Shown piece after piece: positions 25,296-34,319 of a stretch of DNA of 38,568 nucleotides (its first letter is position 1; each line of letters begins with the position of its first letter). The translations under genes and the position numbers were made by a program. Location of the stretch: the NCBI GenBank assembly GCA_013215055.1, contig JABSRQ010000043.1, forward strand, positions 1 through 38,568, read 5' to 3'. Below the pieces are notes generated by a model. That model was not told where the DNA came from. It saw only the letters and a program-made list of their open reading frames with translations, and did no database searches. The stretch comes from Pseudomonadales bacterium (GTDB taxonomy: Bacteria > Pseudomonadota > Gammaproteobacteria > Pseudomonadales > DT-91).

Positions 25296-25657
25296 TGGAA
25301 AATCCTAACATAGTTTTTATCGGCATGGATACTCACAAGGTCAGTAGCTCTATTTCTTATGTGTTAGACGGTTTTGAGCAATCACCGAAGCATCTAGGCA
25401 AGATTCCCAGTGACAAGAAGTCACTAGAAAAGCTTGTTCGGCAAATGCAATCGAAGTACCCAAAGGCAACGCTACACTTCGTCTATGAAGCCGGCCCGTG
25501 TGGCTATTGGATGTATCGACTGCTCTGTAAATTGGGACAAAGCTGTTATATCGTCGCCCCTTCACTCATTCCGAAGAAACCGGGTGATAAAGTAAAAACC
25601 GATAAACGCGATAGCCTGCAATTGGCGCAGTTACTAAAAAATGGTGACTGTTGTTAA
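25295..25657 (+). pseudogene. IS110-family transposase, N-terminal fragment
   Basis: The first 120 residues of a DEDD (RuvC-like) IS110-type transposase. The first catalytic Asp is in FIGMDTHK, the second acidic residue in LHFVYEAGPCGYWMYR near residue 67, and VAPSLIPKKPGDKVKTDKRD near residue 88 holds the following Asp positions. Full-length members are over 300 residues. Here the frame ends after LLKNGDCC, so the C-terminal Ser-containing domain is missing and the element cannot move by itself. A strong GGAGG precedes the ATG. Confidence 0.9.
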
Positions 25658-25792
25658 GCGCATATTGCGTTCATGGTCTTTTCTATATCGAACCGCAACA
25701 AGTTGCTGACCATATCGGCGTAAAAAAGCTTTAGTGCCCGGAGCGTCGGGTTTAAGAGTACGGGTGACTTCTATTTGTATCTCCTGACGCAA
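25634..25792 (-). CDS. Small ORF of 52 codons, truncated or fused at the IS110 junction
   Basis: On the minus strand, starting at a TTG (25792) directly after a stop codon, the frame reads IEVTRTLKPDAPGTKAFLRR, then YGQQLVAVRYRKDHERNMR and ends LTTVTIF. The sequence looks like a real small basic protein rather than random translation. I have the impression of similar short proteins near mobile elements in Proteobacteria but cannot name a family. Its last residues lie in sequence that also encodes the end of the transposase fragment, so the C-terminus was probably replaced at the junction. The N-terminus may be truncated too. Confidence 0.45.
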   Translation of the reverse strand: MRQEIQIEVTRTLKPDAPGTKAFLRRYGQQLVAVRYRKDHERNMRLTTVTIF

Positions 25793-25822
25793 TTAATCGA
25801 AGTATAAATTTCAGACTATATC

Positions 25823-26617
25823 TCACCAAACCGTTTTCATCGTGCCACCATCGGCAACAAGTGTACTACCGGTAATATAGCTGGCAGCATCCGATAATAA
25901 GAATGCGGCGGCATTGGCAAATTCATCTGGTTCCCCATAGCGTCCCAGGGGAATTTGAGCGGTAAATTTATTGCGCTGTTCCTGTACAGAAATCCCATTG
26001 GCATCAGCCTGTATGGCATCCAGGTTTTTCATTCTATCCGTGGCAATGATACCCGGAATTAAATTATTAACTCTTATGCCGTTTTTCGCCTCTGCCGTAG
26101 CAAGGGTTTTGGCTAAACTTGTAACCCCCGAACGCATAACATTTGAAAGCAATAAAAAGTCGATAGGCTCTTTTACCGAAGAAGAGCTCAGGGTAAGAAT
26201 ACTGCCGCTTCCCTGCTTTCGCATAATCGGTAAAACCTGACGAATCATTCTAACAGACGACATCAGGGTAAGATTAAAGGCTTCCAACCATTGTTCATCA
26301 TCGAAATCATCAAAACTACCCGCAGGTGGGCCGCCCGCATTAACCACAAGCCCATCAATCTGATGATATTCCGAGTAACTTTTCTGCACCCACGCTTCGA
26401 TATCTTGGGCTTCTTTTACATCACATACGCAGCTAAAAATACGCGCTGCGGTAAATTTTGTATTTAACTGCTGAGTGGCGAATCCCAAACGTTCGGCATC
26501 CGAGCTAGCAATCGATACACTCGCCCCTTCACTGAGTAATTTTTCTGCAATACTAAAGCCCAAGCCTTTGCTTGCGCCTGCAATTAAAAACACTTTATTT
26601 TTTATCTGAAGATCCAT
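25823..26617 (-). CDS. SDR-family oxidoreductase
   Basis: A 264-residue classical short-chain dehydrogenase. The start is the ATG at 26617 with AGGAACG upstream, 7 bases after the permease stop; the longer frame would add 13 residues lacking homology. The cofactor loop is GASKGLGFSIAE, NAGG near residue 92 is the structural NNAG-like motif, and the C-terminal SDAASYITGSTLVADGG is typical. In the catalytic region the Tyr of YxxxK appears to be missing: SSSSVKEPIDFLLLSNVMRS stands where a Tyr-x-x-x-Lys is expected, so this is a divergent-type or 3-oxoacyl-reductase-like SDR. Cotranscribed with the permease. Confidence 0.85.
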   Translation of the reverse strand: MDLQIKNKVFLIAGASKGLGFSIAEKLLSEGASVSIASSDAERLGFATQQLNTKFTAARIFSCVCDVKEAQDIEAWVQKSYSEYHQIDGLVVNAGGPPAGSFDDFDDEQWLEAFNLTLMSSVRMIRQVLPIMRKQGSGSILTLSSSSVKEPIDFLLLSNVMRSGVTSLAKTLATAEAKNGIRVNNLIPGIIATDRMKNLDAIQADANGISVQEQRNKFTAQIPLGRYGEPDEFANAAAFLLSDAASYITGSTLVADGGTMKTVW

Positions 26618-26624
26618 AACGTTC

Positions 26625-29129
26625 CTAATTTTCGCGCAACAGCTGCATAGGTACAACAGCGGTAACTTTTCTTGCCGCTAAAAAACCGGCACTGCCCACA
26701 ATACTTAGCCCCAAAAGTGGAGCTAAATACCAAAGCTCGGGATGTAATTGTAAGGGCAGATCCATCAACCATTTTTGTAAAGCCAATAACACTAACTCTG
26801 CAGCGAAGGTTGCCAAGATGCCGGCTAACAAACCTAATAACATAAACTCGGTAATTAAACTGCCGATAATAAGTTTCTTGGTTCCTCCTAACGCACGAAT
26901 AACCGTATTTTCTTTTTTTCTACTATCGAGAGAGATTTGCACCGTTGCAAACATCACTAATATGACACCGATAAATACAAAAAACAGAACCAGCTGCAAA
27001 GCCAATGAAACATGATGTATGACATGACGAATTTGTTTAATCATGCTGTCGATCTCAATCACAATGGCTGTCGGGATGATTTTTAACAAATTTACGATAT
27101 CTTTGTGTTTACTGGCAGGTAAATAAAAACTGGTCATATACGTTTTTGGAAACATCTGCAGGCTTTGTTTGGGTAGTAACATATAAAAGTTAGGCCGCAT
27201 CCTGTCCCACTCAACCTCACGTAAACTGCTGACCTTTGCTGTTAGTGTCTGCGCCGCAATCATAAAAGTCAGACTATCTCCCAGTTTGATCTCGAGCTTT
27301 TTCGCAAGTTTTGATTCCACTGAAACCCAGGTTGGATTTGATGCAGATGAAGCATCCGCATCATGCCATGAACCTGCCGTAAGGGTATTGTCTGGGGGCA
27401 GTGAGTCTGCCCAAGATAAATTCAATTCCCTATCCGCACCAGAGCGTTTAAAGTCTTCTTTACTGACCCGTTCTCGAACCAGTTTGTCATTAATTCTGAC
27501 CAGACGCCCCCTTATCATAGGGTATATAGTTTCTTGTTTAGCTGCATGGTTTTGTAACCATTGCTCTACGCTTGCCACATCAGGCTGTTGTAAGTTGACC
27601 AAGAAAAAATTGGGCGTCTCTGCCGGGAGCTGTTCCTGCCATTGACTAAAAAGATTATCCCTAAGCCCAATAAGCACCAATAACAGCATCAAGCTGATAG
27701 AAAACAAGCTTATTTGTAAAGCATTGACCCATAATCGTCTCTGCATATTGGCAACCGCCATGCTCCACCAGTTCCTAGCCTTAAGCCCCTTTGCCGGTAT
27801 AAACGTTAACAACAAACGGGCTGGAAAAACCACTACCGCTAACAAAAACGTTAAACTTAATAGCATCAAAACACTGAGCAGGATTTGCCCTGTATACAAA
27901 GACAAAAGTAATAACACTCCCGCCAAGCCTATCACTGCGCTGGTTAATGAAAGCTTAAGTTCTTGCGAGCTAGCTTGTTGAAAGATACGTACCGCAGGAA
28001 TCGATCTTAACTTATCAATCACCGGTAACGTGAAAGTCATTAAGCTGATTAAGGCGGTTGCTGCACCCAATAAAAAAGGCCATAGGCTTAAAGGCGGTAA
28101 GGCCACATCCAAAACTGCAGCCGCTTGCATTAAAACCAACTGCTGCAAAAGAAAACCAAGCAACCAACCTATACAGACCACCGCGATAAACAGTAATAAT
28201 AATAAATAAGTATAAAGCCGCTTAATATCAGTAGACGTTGCACCCAATGTTTTTAACACGGCAATATGTTTGATATGGCGTTGACTATATCGTGTGCTGC
28301 TCATCGCAATGGCGATCACGGCTAACACGATAATCATGCTACTCGCCAAAACAAAAAAGGTTTTTGCTCTTTGTAACGCTACGGCAACCGTCGGCTGGCT
28401 ATTTTCTAAATCCAGCCATTTTTCTCTATCCGTTAATTGCGGTTTTAACCATTGCCAATAAAGATCAATGGCTTTTTTATCGCCTGCAAATAACCAGGAG
28501 TAACTTACACGACTGCCCTCGCTTATCACATTACTGGCGGCAACATCCTGTAAATGCATCAGCACCCTAGGCCCCATGCTGATAAAACCCGCGCCGCGAT
28601 CAGGCTCTGAAACCAGCACCTTTGTCAGCTTCAATTGGGCATCACCGATATAAACCTGTGCCCCTATATCTATGTTCATTTGCTGCAGCAGGCGGCTTTC
28701 GGCCCATACCTCGCCTACAGCAGGCCCAGATTTAACCGCCGTGATTTCACCATAGGGCTGCGGCCTGGTCTTTAACTCACCTATTAACGGGTAATTTTCT
28801 CCGGCAGCTTTGATGCTAACCAAAACAGGCTCGGCATCCACGTCAACACTGGCATAAAACATCGATTGAAAGTTAATTAATGCCGCTTGCTGTAGGTTTA
28901 GCCCACTGGCTTTATCCAGCCATAAAGGATTCACCGGCTGCGGTGATTTTAATACCCTATCGGCAGCCAAAAACTGGCTACTCTCGCCGGCCAACATCAG
29001 CTGTAATCGTTCAACAAAGGCCGTTAGGCCTGTAACAATCGTCACCGCCAGTAGCAAAGACATAAACAACAGACGCAGCTCACCGCTACGCCAATCCGTG
29101 CGTAAAAAACGCCATGCTATTTTAAACAT
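26625..29129 (-). CDS. ybbP: FtsX-family ABC permease, YbbP type
   Basis: A large inner-membrane permease of 834 residues. There are two FtsX-like repeats: a single N-terminal TM helix (about 20-40), a periplasmic domain, then a TM cluster near 245-400, further helices at 400-500, a second periplasmic domain, and three C-terminal TM helices. The start at 29129 overlaps the ATPase gene by 8 bases (ATGTTTAA), indicating translational coupling; the longer frame starting at 29174 is less likely. E. coli YbbP sits in the same ybbA-ybbP/tesA arrangement. Substrate unproven; lipoprotein or lipid handling is usually proposed for the family. Confidence 0.88.
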   Translation of the reverse strand: MFKIAWRFLRTDWRSGELRLLFMSLLLAVTIVTGLTAFVERLQLMLAGESSQFLAADRVLKSPQPVNPLWLDKASGLNLQQAALINFQSMFYASVDVDAEPVLVSIKAAGENYPLIGELKTRPQPYGEITAVKSGPAVGEVWAESRLLQQMNIDIGAQVYIGDAQLKLTKVLVSEPDRGAGFISMGPRVLMHLQDVAASNVISEGSRVSYSWLFAGDKKAIDLYWQWLKPQLTDREKWLDLENSQPTVAVALQRAKTFFVLASSMIIVLAVIAIAMSSTRYSQRHIKHIAVLKTLGATSTDIKRLYTYLLLLLFIAVVCIGWLLGFLLQQLVLMQAAAVLDVALPPLSLWPFLLGAATALISLMTFTLPVIDKLRSIPAVRIFQQASSQELKLSLTSAVIGLAGVLLLLSLYTGQILLSVLMLLSLTFLLAVVVFPARLLLTFIPAKGLKARNWWSMAVANMQRRLWVNALQISLFSISLMLLLVLIGLRDNLFSQWQEQLPAETPNFFLVNLQQPDVASVEQWLQNHAAKQETIYPMIRGRLVRINDKLVRERVSKEDFKRSGADRELNLSWADSLPPDNTLTAGSWHDADASSASNPTWVSVESKLAKKLEIKLGDSLTFMIAAQTLTAKVSSLREVEWDRMRPNFYMLLPKQSLQMFPKTYMTSFYLPASKHKDIVNLLKIIPTAIVIEIDSMIKQIRHVIHHVSLALQLVLFFVFIGVILVMFATVQISLDSRKKENTVIRALGGTKKLIIGSLITEFMLLGLLAGILATFAAELVLLALQKWLMDLPLQLHPELWYLAPLLGLSIVGSAGFLAARKVTAVVPMQLLREN

Positions 29130-29808
29130 CGCTAAGCTCTGACTTTTTATCCGAGATAATTTGACCATTTTCAATCACAATTTGACGTCGACAAAGACTC
29201 GCCAAACGTGGTTCATGTGTCACCAACACTAACGTTGTTTTATGCTGCCGATTTAAGTCAAATAACAAATCAATAATATGGCTGCCAGTGGCCTGATCCA
29301 AATTGCCCGTAGGTTCATCGGCAAATAAATATTGTGGTTTGGCGGCAAAAGCTCTGGCAATGGCCACACGCTGCTGCTCACCACCGGAGAGTTGTGACGG
29401 ATAATGCTTGAGCCTGTGGCTTAAGCCCACCTGTTCCAAAAAAGCTTTGGCCTCTGCTTCACCCTGATTATTGCCTGCCAGCTCCAGAGGTAATAACACA
29501 TTCTCTAAAGCGGTTAATGCATCTAACAAATGAAAAGACTGGAAAACAAAGCCTACCGATTTTGCCCTAAACAACGCACGCTGATCTTCATTCATCGTGG
29601 TTAAATTAGAACCCTCTACCACTATTTCACCCGAAGTAGGAATATCTAAACCCGCTAACATACCCAGCAAGGTTGTTTTACCTGAGCCTGAACTGCCAGT
29701 AATAGCAACCGTCTCACCCGCATCAATCTGCAAGGTAATCGCTTTTAATATCTCTAAGTCACCATCAACAGAACAAATATGATGATTAACATCCCTTAAT
29801 TGAATCAT
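29122..29808 (-). CDS. ybbA: ABC transporter ATP-binding protein, YbbA/LolD type
   Basis: A 228-residue ATPase of the MacB/LolD group. Walker A is [10 protein letters not shown] near 39-48, the Q loop is in [18 protein letters not shown], the signature is [14 protein letters not shown], Walker B is [12 protein letters not shown], and the switch His is in [11 protein letters not shown] at 29808 with AGGA six bases upstream. It is divergent from tesA and translationally coupled to the permease. Confidence 0.93.
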   Translation of the reverse strand: MIQLRDVNHHICSVDGDLEILKAITLQIDAGETVAITGSSGSGKTTLLGMLAGLDIPTSGEIVVEGSNLTTMNEDQRALFRAKSVGFVFQSFHLLDALTALENVLLPLELAGNNQGEAEAKAFLEQVGLSHRLKHYPSQLSGGEQQRVAIARAFAAKPQYLFADEPTGNLDQATGSHIIDLLFDLNRQHKTTLVLVTHEPRLASLCRRQIVIENGQIISDKKSELSDV

Positions 29809-29890
29809 GAAATTCCTGTATTAAACCTGTGCTAATGGACATGCTATTGTAATATGCCCTGATACTTTAACCACTATGTAAGCATAAACC

Positions 29891-30508
29891 ATGAACAATT
29901 TGTCATTCATTAAGCTTATTTTATTGACGCTATTGCTTATCGCCAAACCCATTTTGGCCGAGCAGAAAACCCTTTTGATTTTTGGTGATAGCCTCAGTGC
30001 GGCCTATAACTTACCCGCCGAACAAGGCTGGGCGCATTTATTACAGCAAAAAATAACACAACAGCAGCTGCCCTGGCGCGTGGTTAATCTGAGCATCAGC
30101 GGGGAAACCAGCAGCGGCGGGCTTTTACGTTTTGATAAAGCTCTGGCTTTATACAGCCCCTCGCTGGTCATATTAGAGTTAGGCGCAAACGATGGTTTAC
30201 GGGGCCAATCGTTGAAGGCCATGTCGCATAATTTACGCAGCATGATCACACAAAGCCAGGCGATCAAGGCCGAGGTTTTGCTGGCAGGCATGTTTATCCC
30301 GCCAAACTACGGCAAACGTTATACCCAGGCCTTTCATCAAGTCTTTGTACAACTGAGCCAAGAGCATCAAACCGCGTTCATCCCTTTTATTCTTGACGAT
30401 ATTGCCAACAACCCGAACTTGCTATTAAACGATGATTTACATCCCAATACAGAGGGCCAGAAACAACTGCTAATAAATGTATGGAAATACTTAAAACCCT
30501 TATTGTAA
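29891..30508 (+). CDS. tesA: Periplasmic GDSL acyl-CoA thioesterase I / lysophospholipase L1
   Basis: A 205-residue SGNH hydrolase. The signal peptide (about residues 1-23, ending AKPILAEQ) directs it to the periplasm. Block I is IFGDSLSAAYNLP with the nucleophile Ser, block III is ELGANDGLRG (the Asn of the oxyanion hole), and block V is DDLHPNTEGQ with catalytic Asp and His. Family members hydrolyse acyl-CoA, lysophospholipids and small esters. It is divergent from ybbA, as in E. coli. Confidence 0.93.
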   Translation: MNNLSFIKLILLTLLLIAKPILAEQKTLLIFGDSLSAAYNLPAEQGWAHLLQQKITQQQLPWRVVNLSISGETSSGGLLRFDKALALYSPSLVILELGANDGLRGQSLKAMSHNLRSMITQSQAIKAEVLLAGMFIPPNYGKRYTQAFHQVFVQLSQEHQTAFIPFILDDIANNPNLLLNDDLHPNTEGQKQLLINVWKYLKPLL

Positions 30509-30574
30509 AAGCGCTAATAAGATGGCAGGCTAAGCCTACAATAAACACCGATGTTAAAGGATTTGAGGTAAACA

Positions 30575-31051
30575 ATGAGCTTAGAATTTACATTTTCCCA
30601 CCCTGTTGATGACGTTTTTGACCTACTGTGTGATCCAGACTTTTTAGTTGAGCGTTCCATTGCTCTGGGTGAAATTTCTGCCGATGCGGAAATCGAAGAT
30701 GATGGCACTCAAGTCACCATCAAAATGCGTAGAGAAGTGACCCGCGACTTACCTAAAATATTAGCCAAGGTCTTTGATCCTAAACAAGTTTTAAGCATGA
30801 CCGAAGAATGGAAGCAAATCGGTGAAGCGTTTATTGGCACAGCCGTATTTTTAGTTGAAGGCCAGCCTGTTGAAATAAAAATGGACATGACATTAAAGCC
30901 TACTGAAGGCGGTTGTATTTACACCTGCGCTTATAAAGCCAAGGCAAAAATCCCATTGGTAGGTGGTAAAGTTGAGAAATACATCATTTCTAACTGCGTG
31001 GAAGGCACCCAAAAAGAGTGTGAGTTTGCCGAAGCGAAACTAGCGGCTTAA
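30575..31051 (+). CDS. DUF2505-family protein
   Basis: A 158-residue cytosolic protein of the START/SRPBCC-like DUF2505 group. It shows the HPVDDVFDLLCDPDFL N-terminus, alternating beta strands, and a C-terminal helix with KIPLVGGKVEKYIISNC. This fold binds hydrophobic ligands in other families, but no function is established for DUF2505. Good GAGG ribosome binding site before the ATG. It lies 66 bases after tesA on the same strand and is followed by a bidirectional terminator. Confidence 0.85.
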   Translation: MSLEFTFSHPVDDVFDLLCDPDFLVERSIALGEISADAEIEDDGTQVTIKMRREVTRDLPKILAKVFDPKQVLSMTEEWKQIGEAFIGTAVFLVEGQPVEIKMDMTLKPTEGGCIYTCAYKAKAKIPLVGGKVEKYIISNCVEGTQKECEFAEAKLAA

Positions 31052-31084
31052 TAGACTTAAGAAGAACATAAAGTAGAATATGAA

Positions 31085-31103
31085 AAGGGGCTATAAGCCC
31101 CTT
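31085..31103. terminator. Bidirectional terminator between convergent genes
   Basis: Stem AAGGGGCT/AGCCCCTT with a 3-base ATA loop, A/T-rich on both sides. It lies between the DUF2505 gene and the convergent serine hydrolase gene and can serve both. Confidence 0.8.
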
Positions 31104-31111
31104 ATCTTTAT

Positions 31112-32404
31112 CTAATCATCTAACCACGTTTCACAAGGCTCACATTGGCCTGAAATAGCATTCATCAGTTTTGGCAGCGCCAATATATGATTACCAATAA
31201 CCGGTTTACCGGTGCTCAAGAAAGACACCGAGATATCACGCTCAGGATCAGCCCAGCAGAAAATATTGGAAAAACCTAAATGACCAAAAGCATGGCCGGT
31301 ATTACGACCATACATGCCTACGGGGTTTCCACCTAACATAAAACCTGCACTGAATCGCATTGGAATTTTAATCGCCTGATCAAACGTCGCCCTCCCTGCT
31401 TCTCGTGTCGCCTTTTGTATGGTTCTAGGCTCCATGATTTGCTTATTTTTATAATTCCCCATATCCAGCATCATTTGATAAAAACGGTTTATCTCTTCGG
31501 CGGTGCTGTATAAATTAGCTGAAGGAACCACATTATTCATAAAGTCCTCGGAGTTACTCAGCTCTGCAGCCGCCTCTATCGATACACCCAATGCATTTTC
31601 CAGAATGCCGCCAATAAGCTTGCCATTACGCATGCCGGTGACATAGTTTCTGGCGACTTTTTGTTGATCTTTTTTGGCCACCCCATAACGTAAACCTTTT
31701 AAACCCATAGGGTCTGAAATACGGGTTTTTAAATATTCCTCTATCGGCATGCCTACGGTTTTACGCATTAACTCATCGGCAATAAAACCCGAGGTCACCG
31801 CATGATAAGCTTGTACACGGCCTTCTTTACATAATACCTGTGTATTATAAATCTGCTCTAAAATCGCATCTCTATCAAACATCTCATCCATAGGCGTGTC
31901 TTTATCCAATAGCGGAAAACCACCTCTATGGGCTAACATTTGATAGATAGAGATATTCTTTTTGCCGTTTTTACCAAACTCAGGCAGATAGTGGGATACG
32001 GGGTCTAACAGCTTGATGTGGTTTTCTTCGGCTAATTTATGCACACACATCGCCATCACCGCTTTTGATGCAGAATACAGACATATCGGCGTATCGGTTG
32101 TCATAGGCACTGGCGCATCCAAACCTTCTTCGGCTCTTACGCCACGTGTATGGCCCAAGGTACGGTTAAGTACAATCTTACCGTTTTTACGTAAGCAAAA
32201 CGCAATGCCCGGGTGCATGCCGGTTTTATAAAAGCCTTCAACTGCGCTCCATATCGCATTCACATTCGCATGGCTTAAGCCTGCTTCCTCGGCATCCACT
32301 TCGGATTCTTCATCAATATGCAGTACATCGTTTAAGTTTTCAGGTATATCCACCGCACGGAAAAAATCTTTGGATTTATCTTTTAGGTATTGATTGGCAA
32401 ACAT
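31112..32404 (-). CDS. Serine hydrolase of the beta-lactamase (class C-like esterase) family
   Basis: A 430-residue protein of the beta-lactamase-related group (EstB/LACTB-like). The nucleophile is in the SxxK motif YSASKAVMA near residue 105, the second motif tyrosine is in YHAVTSGFI near 198, and the third motif region is GHAFGHLGFSN near 370. No signal peptide, so probably cytoplasmic; an esterase or lipase-like activity is more likely than antibiotic resistance. A perfect terminator separates it from the acyl-CoA synthetase upstream, so it has its own promoter. Confidence 0.87.
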   Translation of the reverse strand: MFANQYLKDKSKDFFRAVDIPENLNDVLHIDEESEVDAEEAGLSHANVNAIWSAVEGFYKTGMHPGIAFCLRKNGKIVLNRTLGHTRGVRAEEGLDAPVPMTTDTPICLYSASKAVMAMCVHKLAEENHIKLLDPVSHYLPEFGKNGKKNISIYQMLAHRGGFPLLDKDTPMDEMFDRDAILEQIYNTQVLCKEGRVQAYHAVTSGFIADELMRKTVGMPIEEYLKTRISDPMGLKGLRYGVAKKDQQKVARNYVTGMRNGKLIGGILENALGVSIEAAAELSNSEDFMNNVVPSANLYSTAEEINRFYQMMLDMGNYKNKQIMEPRTIQKATREAGRATFDQAIKIPMRFSAGFMLGGNPVGMYGRNTGHAFGHLGFSNIFCWADPERDISVSFLSTGKPVIGNHILALPKLMNAISGQCEPCETWLDD

Positions 32405-32446
32405 AAATATCTTATCTCTTTTTATTAGCCTTTATAGTGTACAAAC

Positions 32447-32479
32447 AAAAAAGCCGAACAACAGCTGTTCGGCTTTTTT
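32447..32479 (-). terminator. Intrinsic terminator after the acyl-CoA synthetase gene
   Basis: Perfect 13-bp inverted repeat (AAAAAAGCCGAAC and GTTCGGCTTTTTT, arms 32447-32459 and 32467-32479) with a 7-base loop and T runs on both strands. Confidence 0.93.
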
Positions 32480-32509
32480 ATTTTAATCATTGATGATTTA
32501 AAACAAAGT

Positions 32510-34153
32510 TTAGCTTTTTTCAGCCGCTTCTTTGTCCGCTAACTCATCCGCCATCTCACGTAATTTATTTTTTGCTACTTTTTCTAATGTCGCACGTGGC
32601 ATTTCATCAACAAAATAAATCGATTTAGGACGTTTAAAATCAGCCAGTTTCTCGTTACAAGCATCCATAATCATCGCGGTGATTTCGTCTTCGGATTTAT
32701 CCGTCCACATGGATTTAATCGCAAATACCACCGGAATCTCGTCTAGCATATCGTGTTTCTGCGCAACAACGGCATGCTCTTCTAACACTCCCATGCCCAA
32801 GGTCTCACCGATAAACTCTTCGATTTGACGCGCCGAGACGTTTTCACCACCGACTTTTAATACGTCTTTGTCTCTATCGGCGAAATATAAATAGCCGTCT
32901 TCACCTAAACGTACCTGATCACCGGTTTCCATCCATCCTTCATCGTTAAATGATTTTTCCATGGCCTCGGGATTTTTGAAATATTCCAGGAAGAGTTGAA
33001 CACCACGTGTGCCACGAATCCATAAATCACCATTAACACCGACTTCACATTGTTTGCCCGTTTCAGGATCAATAATGGCAAACTCATAACCCGGTGAAGG
33101 AATACCGATATTCATCTCTGGGCAATCTTTATCCAAGAATGAACGGGTTGCGTGAGTCACGGTTTCTGTCATGCCCCAGGTCGCAAAAGTCTTAACATTC
33201 CAGTAGTTTTCTACGTTATGTAATTTAACCCCGGTAGACCAGCTTTTATAGGAATGCTCAGGAATATCCAGTGCACCAATCGCCTTGAAGCAAAAAGGAA
33301 TCATCGATGCACGGGTGCATTTATACTTCATAGACACTTCCCAGAAGCGGCTAGATGAGAATTTTGGCTGCAACACTACCGTGCCACCGGCCCAGGCCAT
33401 GGTCCAGAACGTCCAGCTTTGCGCGTTTACATGGAAGCAAGGCAGGAAACACAGGTAAATATCAGAAGCATCGATGCCTAAGTTAGAAGAACCCGACATA
33501 CCGCCCCATAAAGCATTGGCATGAGTATGCACAACGGCCTTGGGACGTGCAGTAGTGCCCGAGGTATATTGAATACCTACAGGTAACATAGGCTCTGCGG
33601 CGCGAATTTCGGCCTCATCACCGTGTTCAAACAACGAGGCAAACGTCGCATGTTTGCTAGCCACCGCTTTTTCTTCATCTGAAGGTGCGATGCCAGAGTT
33701 ATCGGCGATAACAAAGTATTTATCCAGGGTTTTTACATTTTCATTCAGCGCAGCAATAAATTTAGGCTGAGTGATACAGATAACTGCCTCGGAATGCTCG
33801 GCAAAATAGGTTAACTCATCACCGATACAACGGGTGTTAGTGGTCACCGCCACTGAACCTACTATTGATGATGCATACCAGGCAATCATCATCTCTGGGC
33901 TATTTTCAGAGTGAATCAACACCTTGTCACCCTTTTTAACGCCAGCTGCCACTAGACCACAGGCAACTTTATTCATATCGGCCCAAAATTGGCCATAGGT
34001 CCAGGTTTTGCTGTTGCCGTCTTTAGGCTCCCAGATCAGAAATTCTTTTTCGGGGGTCGCATCGGCCCATTTTTTCATTAACCACGGTACGTCTTTACCG
34101 GCGAAGGTATAAGTTTCGGCAGAAAACGTTGCATCAATCACGGGCTTGGCCAT
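32510..34153 (-). CDS. AMP-forming acyl-CoA synthetase (ANL superfamily)
   Basis: A 547-residue adenylate-forming ligase activating a carboxylic acid to its CoA thioester. The P-loop is QYTSGTTARPKAVVHTHAN near residue 195, the A5 motif is WGMTET near 327, the hinge is YLYFADRDKDVLKVGGENV near 425, and the C-terminal catalytic Lys is in ATLEKVAKNKLRE. The last motif has LEK where most members have TGK. Good AAAGGA ribosome binding site at the ATG. Chain-length preference is not readable from the sequence; short to medium acids or ring-degradation products are possible. Confidence 0.92.
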   Translation of the reverse strand: MAKPVIDATFSAETYTFAGKDVPWLMKKWADATPEKEFLIWEPKDGNSKTWTYGQFWADMNKVACGLVAAGVKKGDKVLIHSENSPEMMIAWYASSIVGSVAVTTNTRCIGDELTYFAEHSEAVICITQPKFIAALNENVKTLDKYFVIADNSGIAPSDEEKAVASKHATFASLFEHGDEAEIRAAEPMLPVGIQYTSGTTARPKAVVHTHANALWGGMSGSSNLGIDASDIYLCFLPCFHVNAQSWTFWTMAWAGGTVVLQPKFSSSRFWEVSMKYKCTRASMIPFCFKAIGALDIPEHSYKSWSTGVKLHNVENYWNVKTFATWGMTETVTHATRSFLDKDCPEMNIGIPSPGYEFAIIDPETGKQCEVGVNGDLWIRGTRGVQLFLEYFKNPEAMEKSFNDEGWMETGDQVRLGEDGYLYFADRDKDVLKVGGENVSARQIEEFIGETLGMGVLEEHAVVAQKHDMLDEIPVVFAIKSMWTDKSEDEITAMIMDACNEKLADFKRPKSIYFVDEMPRATLEKVAKNKLREMADELADKEAAEKS

Positions 34154-34319
34154 GCGGCGATCCTTTTATCAGATGTGTTATAAAGAATTTATAAGGCCTA
34201 ACATTGTAAGCATTTTTAGCGCGAGGAAAACCTCAAAATAACTAAACTTGCTGTCAAAACAGATCACCGGCCACTTAACCTTATCCGTTTCACTTCATCT
34301 TTTAAGACTTAAAATAAAT

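Noticed and set aside
20494..25800. Search for an integron integrase, attI site or cassette promoter
   Set aside because: No tyrosine recombinase frame is present on either strand; the only recombinase-like protein is the IS110-type DEDD transposase fragment. The array is therefore described as lacking an integrase within the window.
31112..32404. Reading the beta-lactamase-family gene as an antibiotic resistance gene
   Set aside because: It lacks a signal peptide and its motif pattern fits the esterase-like branch; no resistance claim can be supported.
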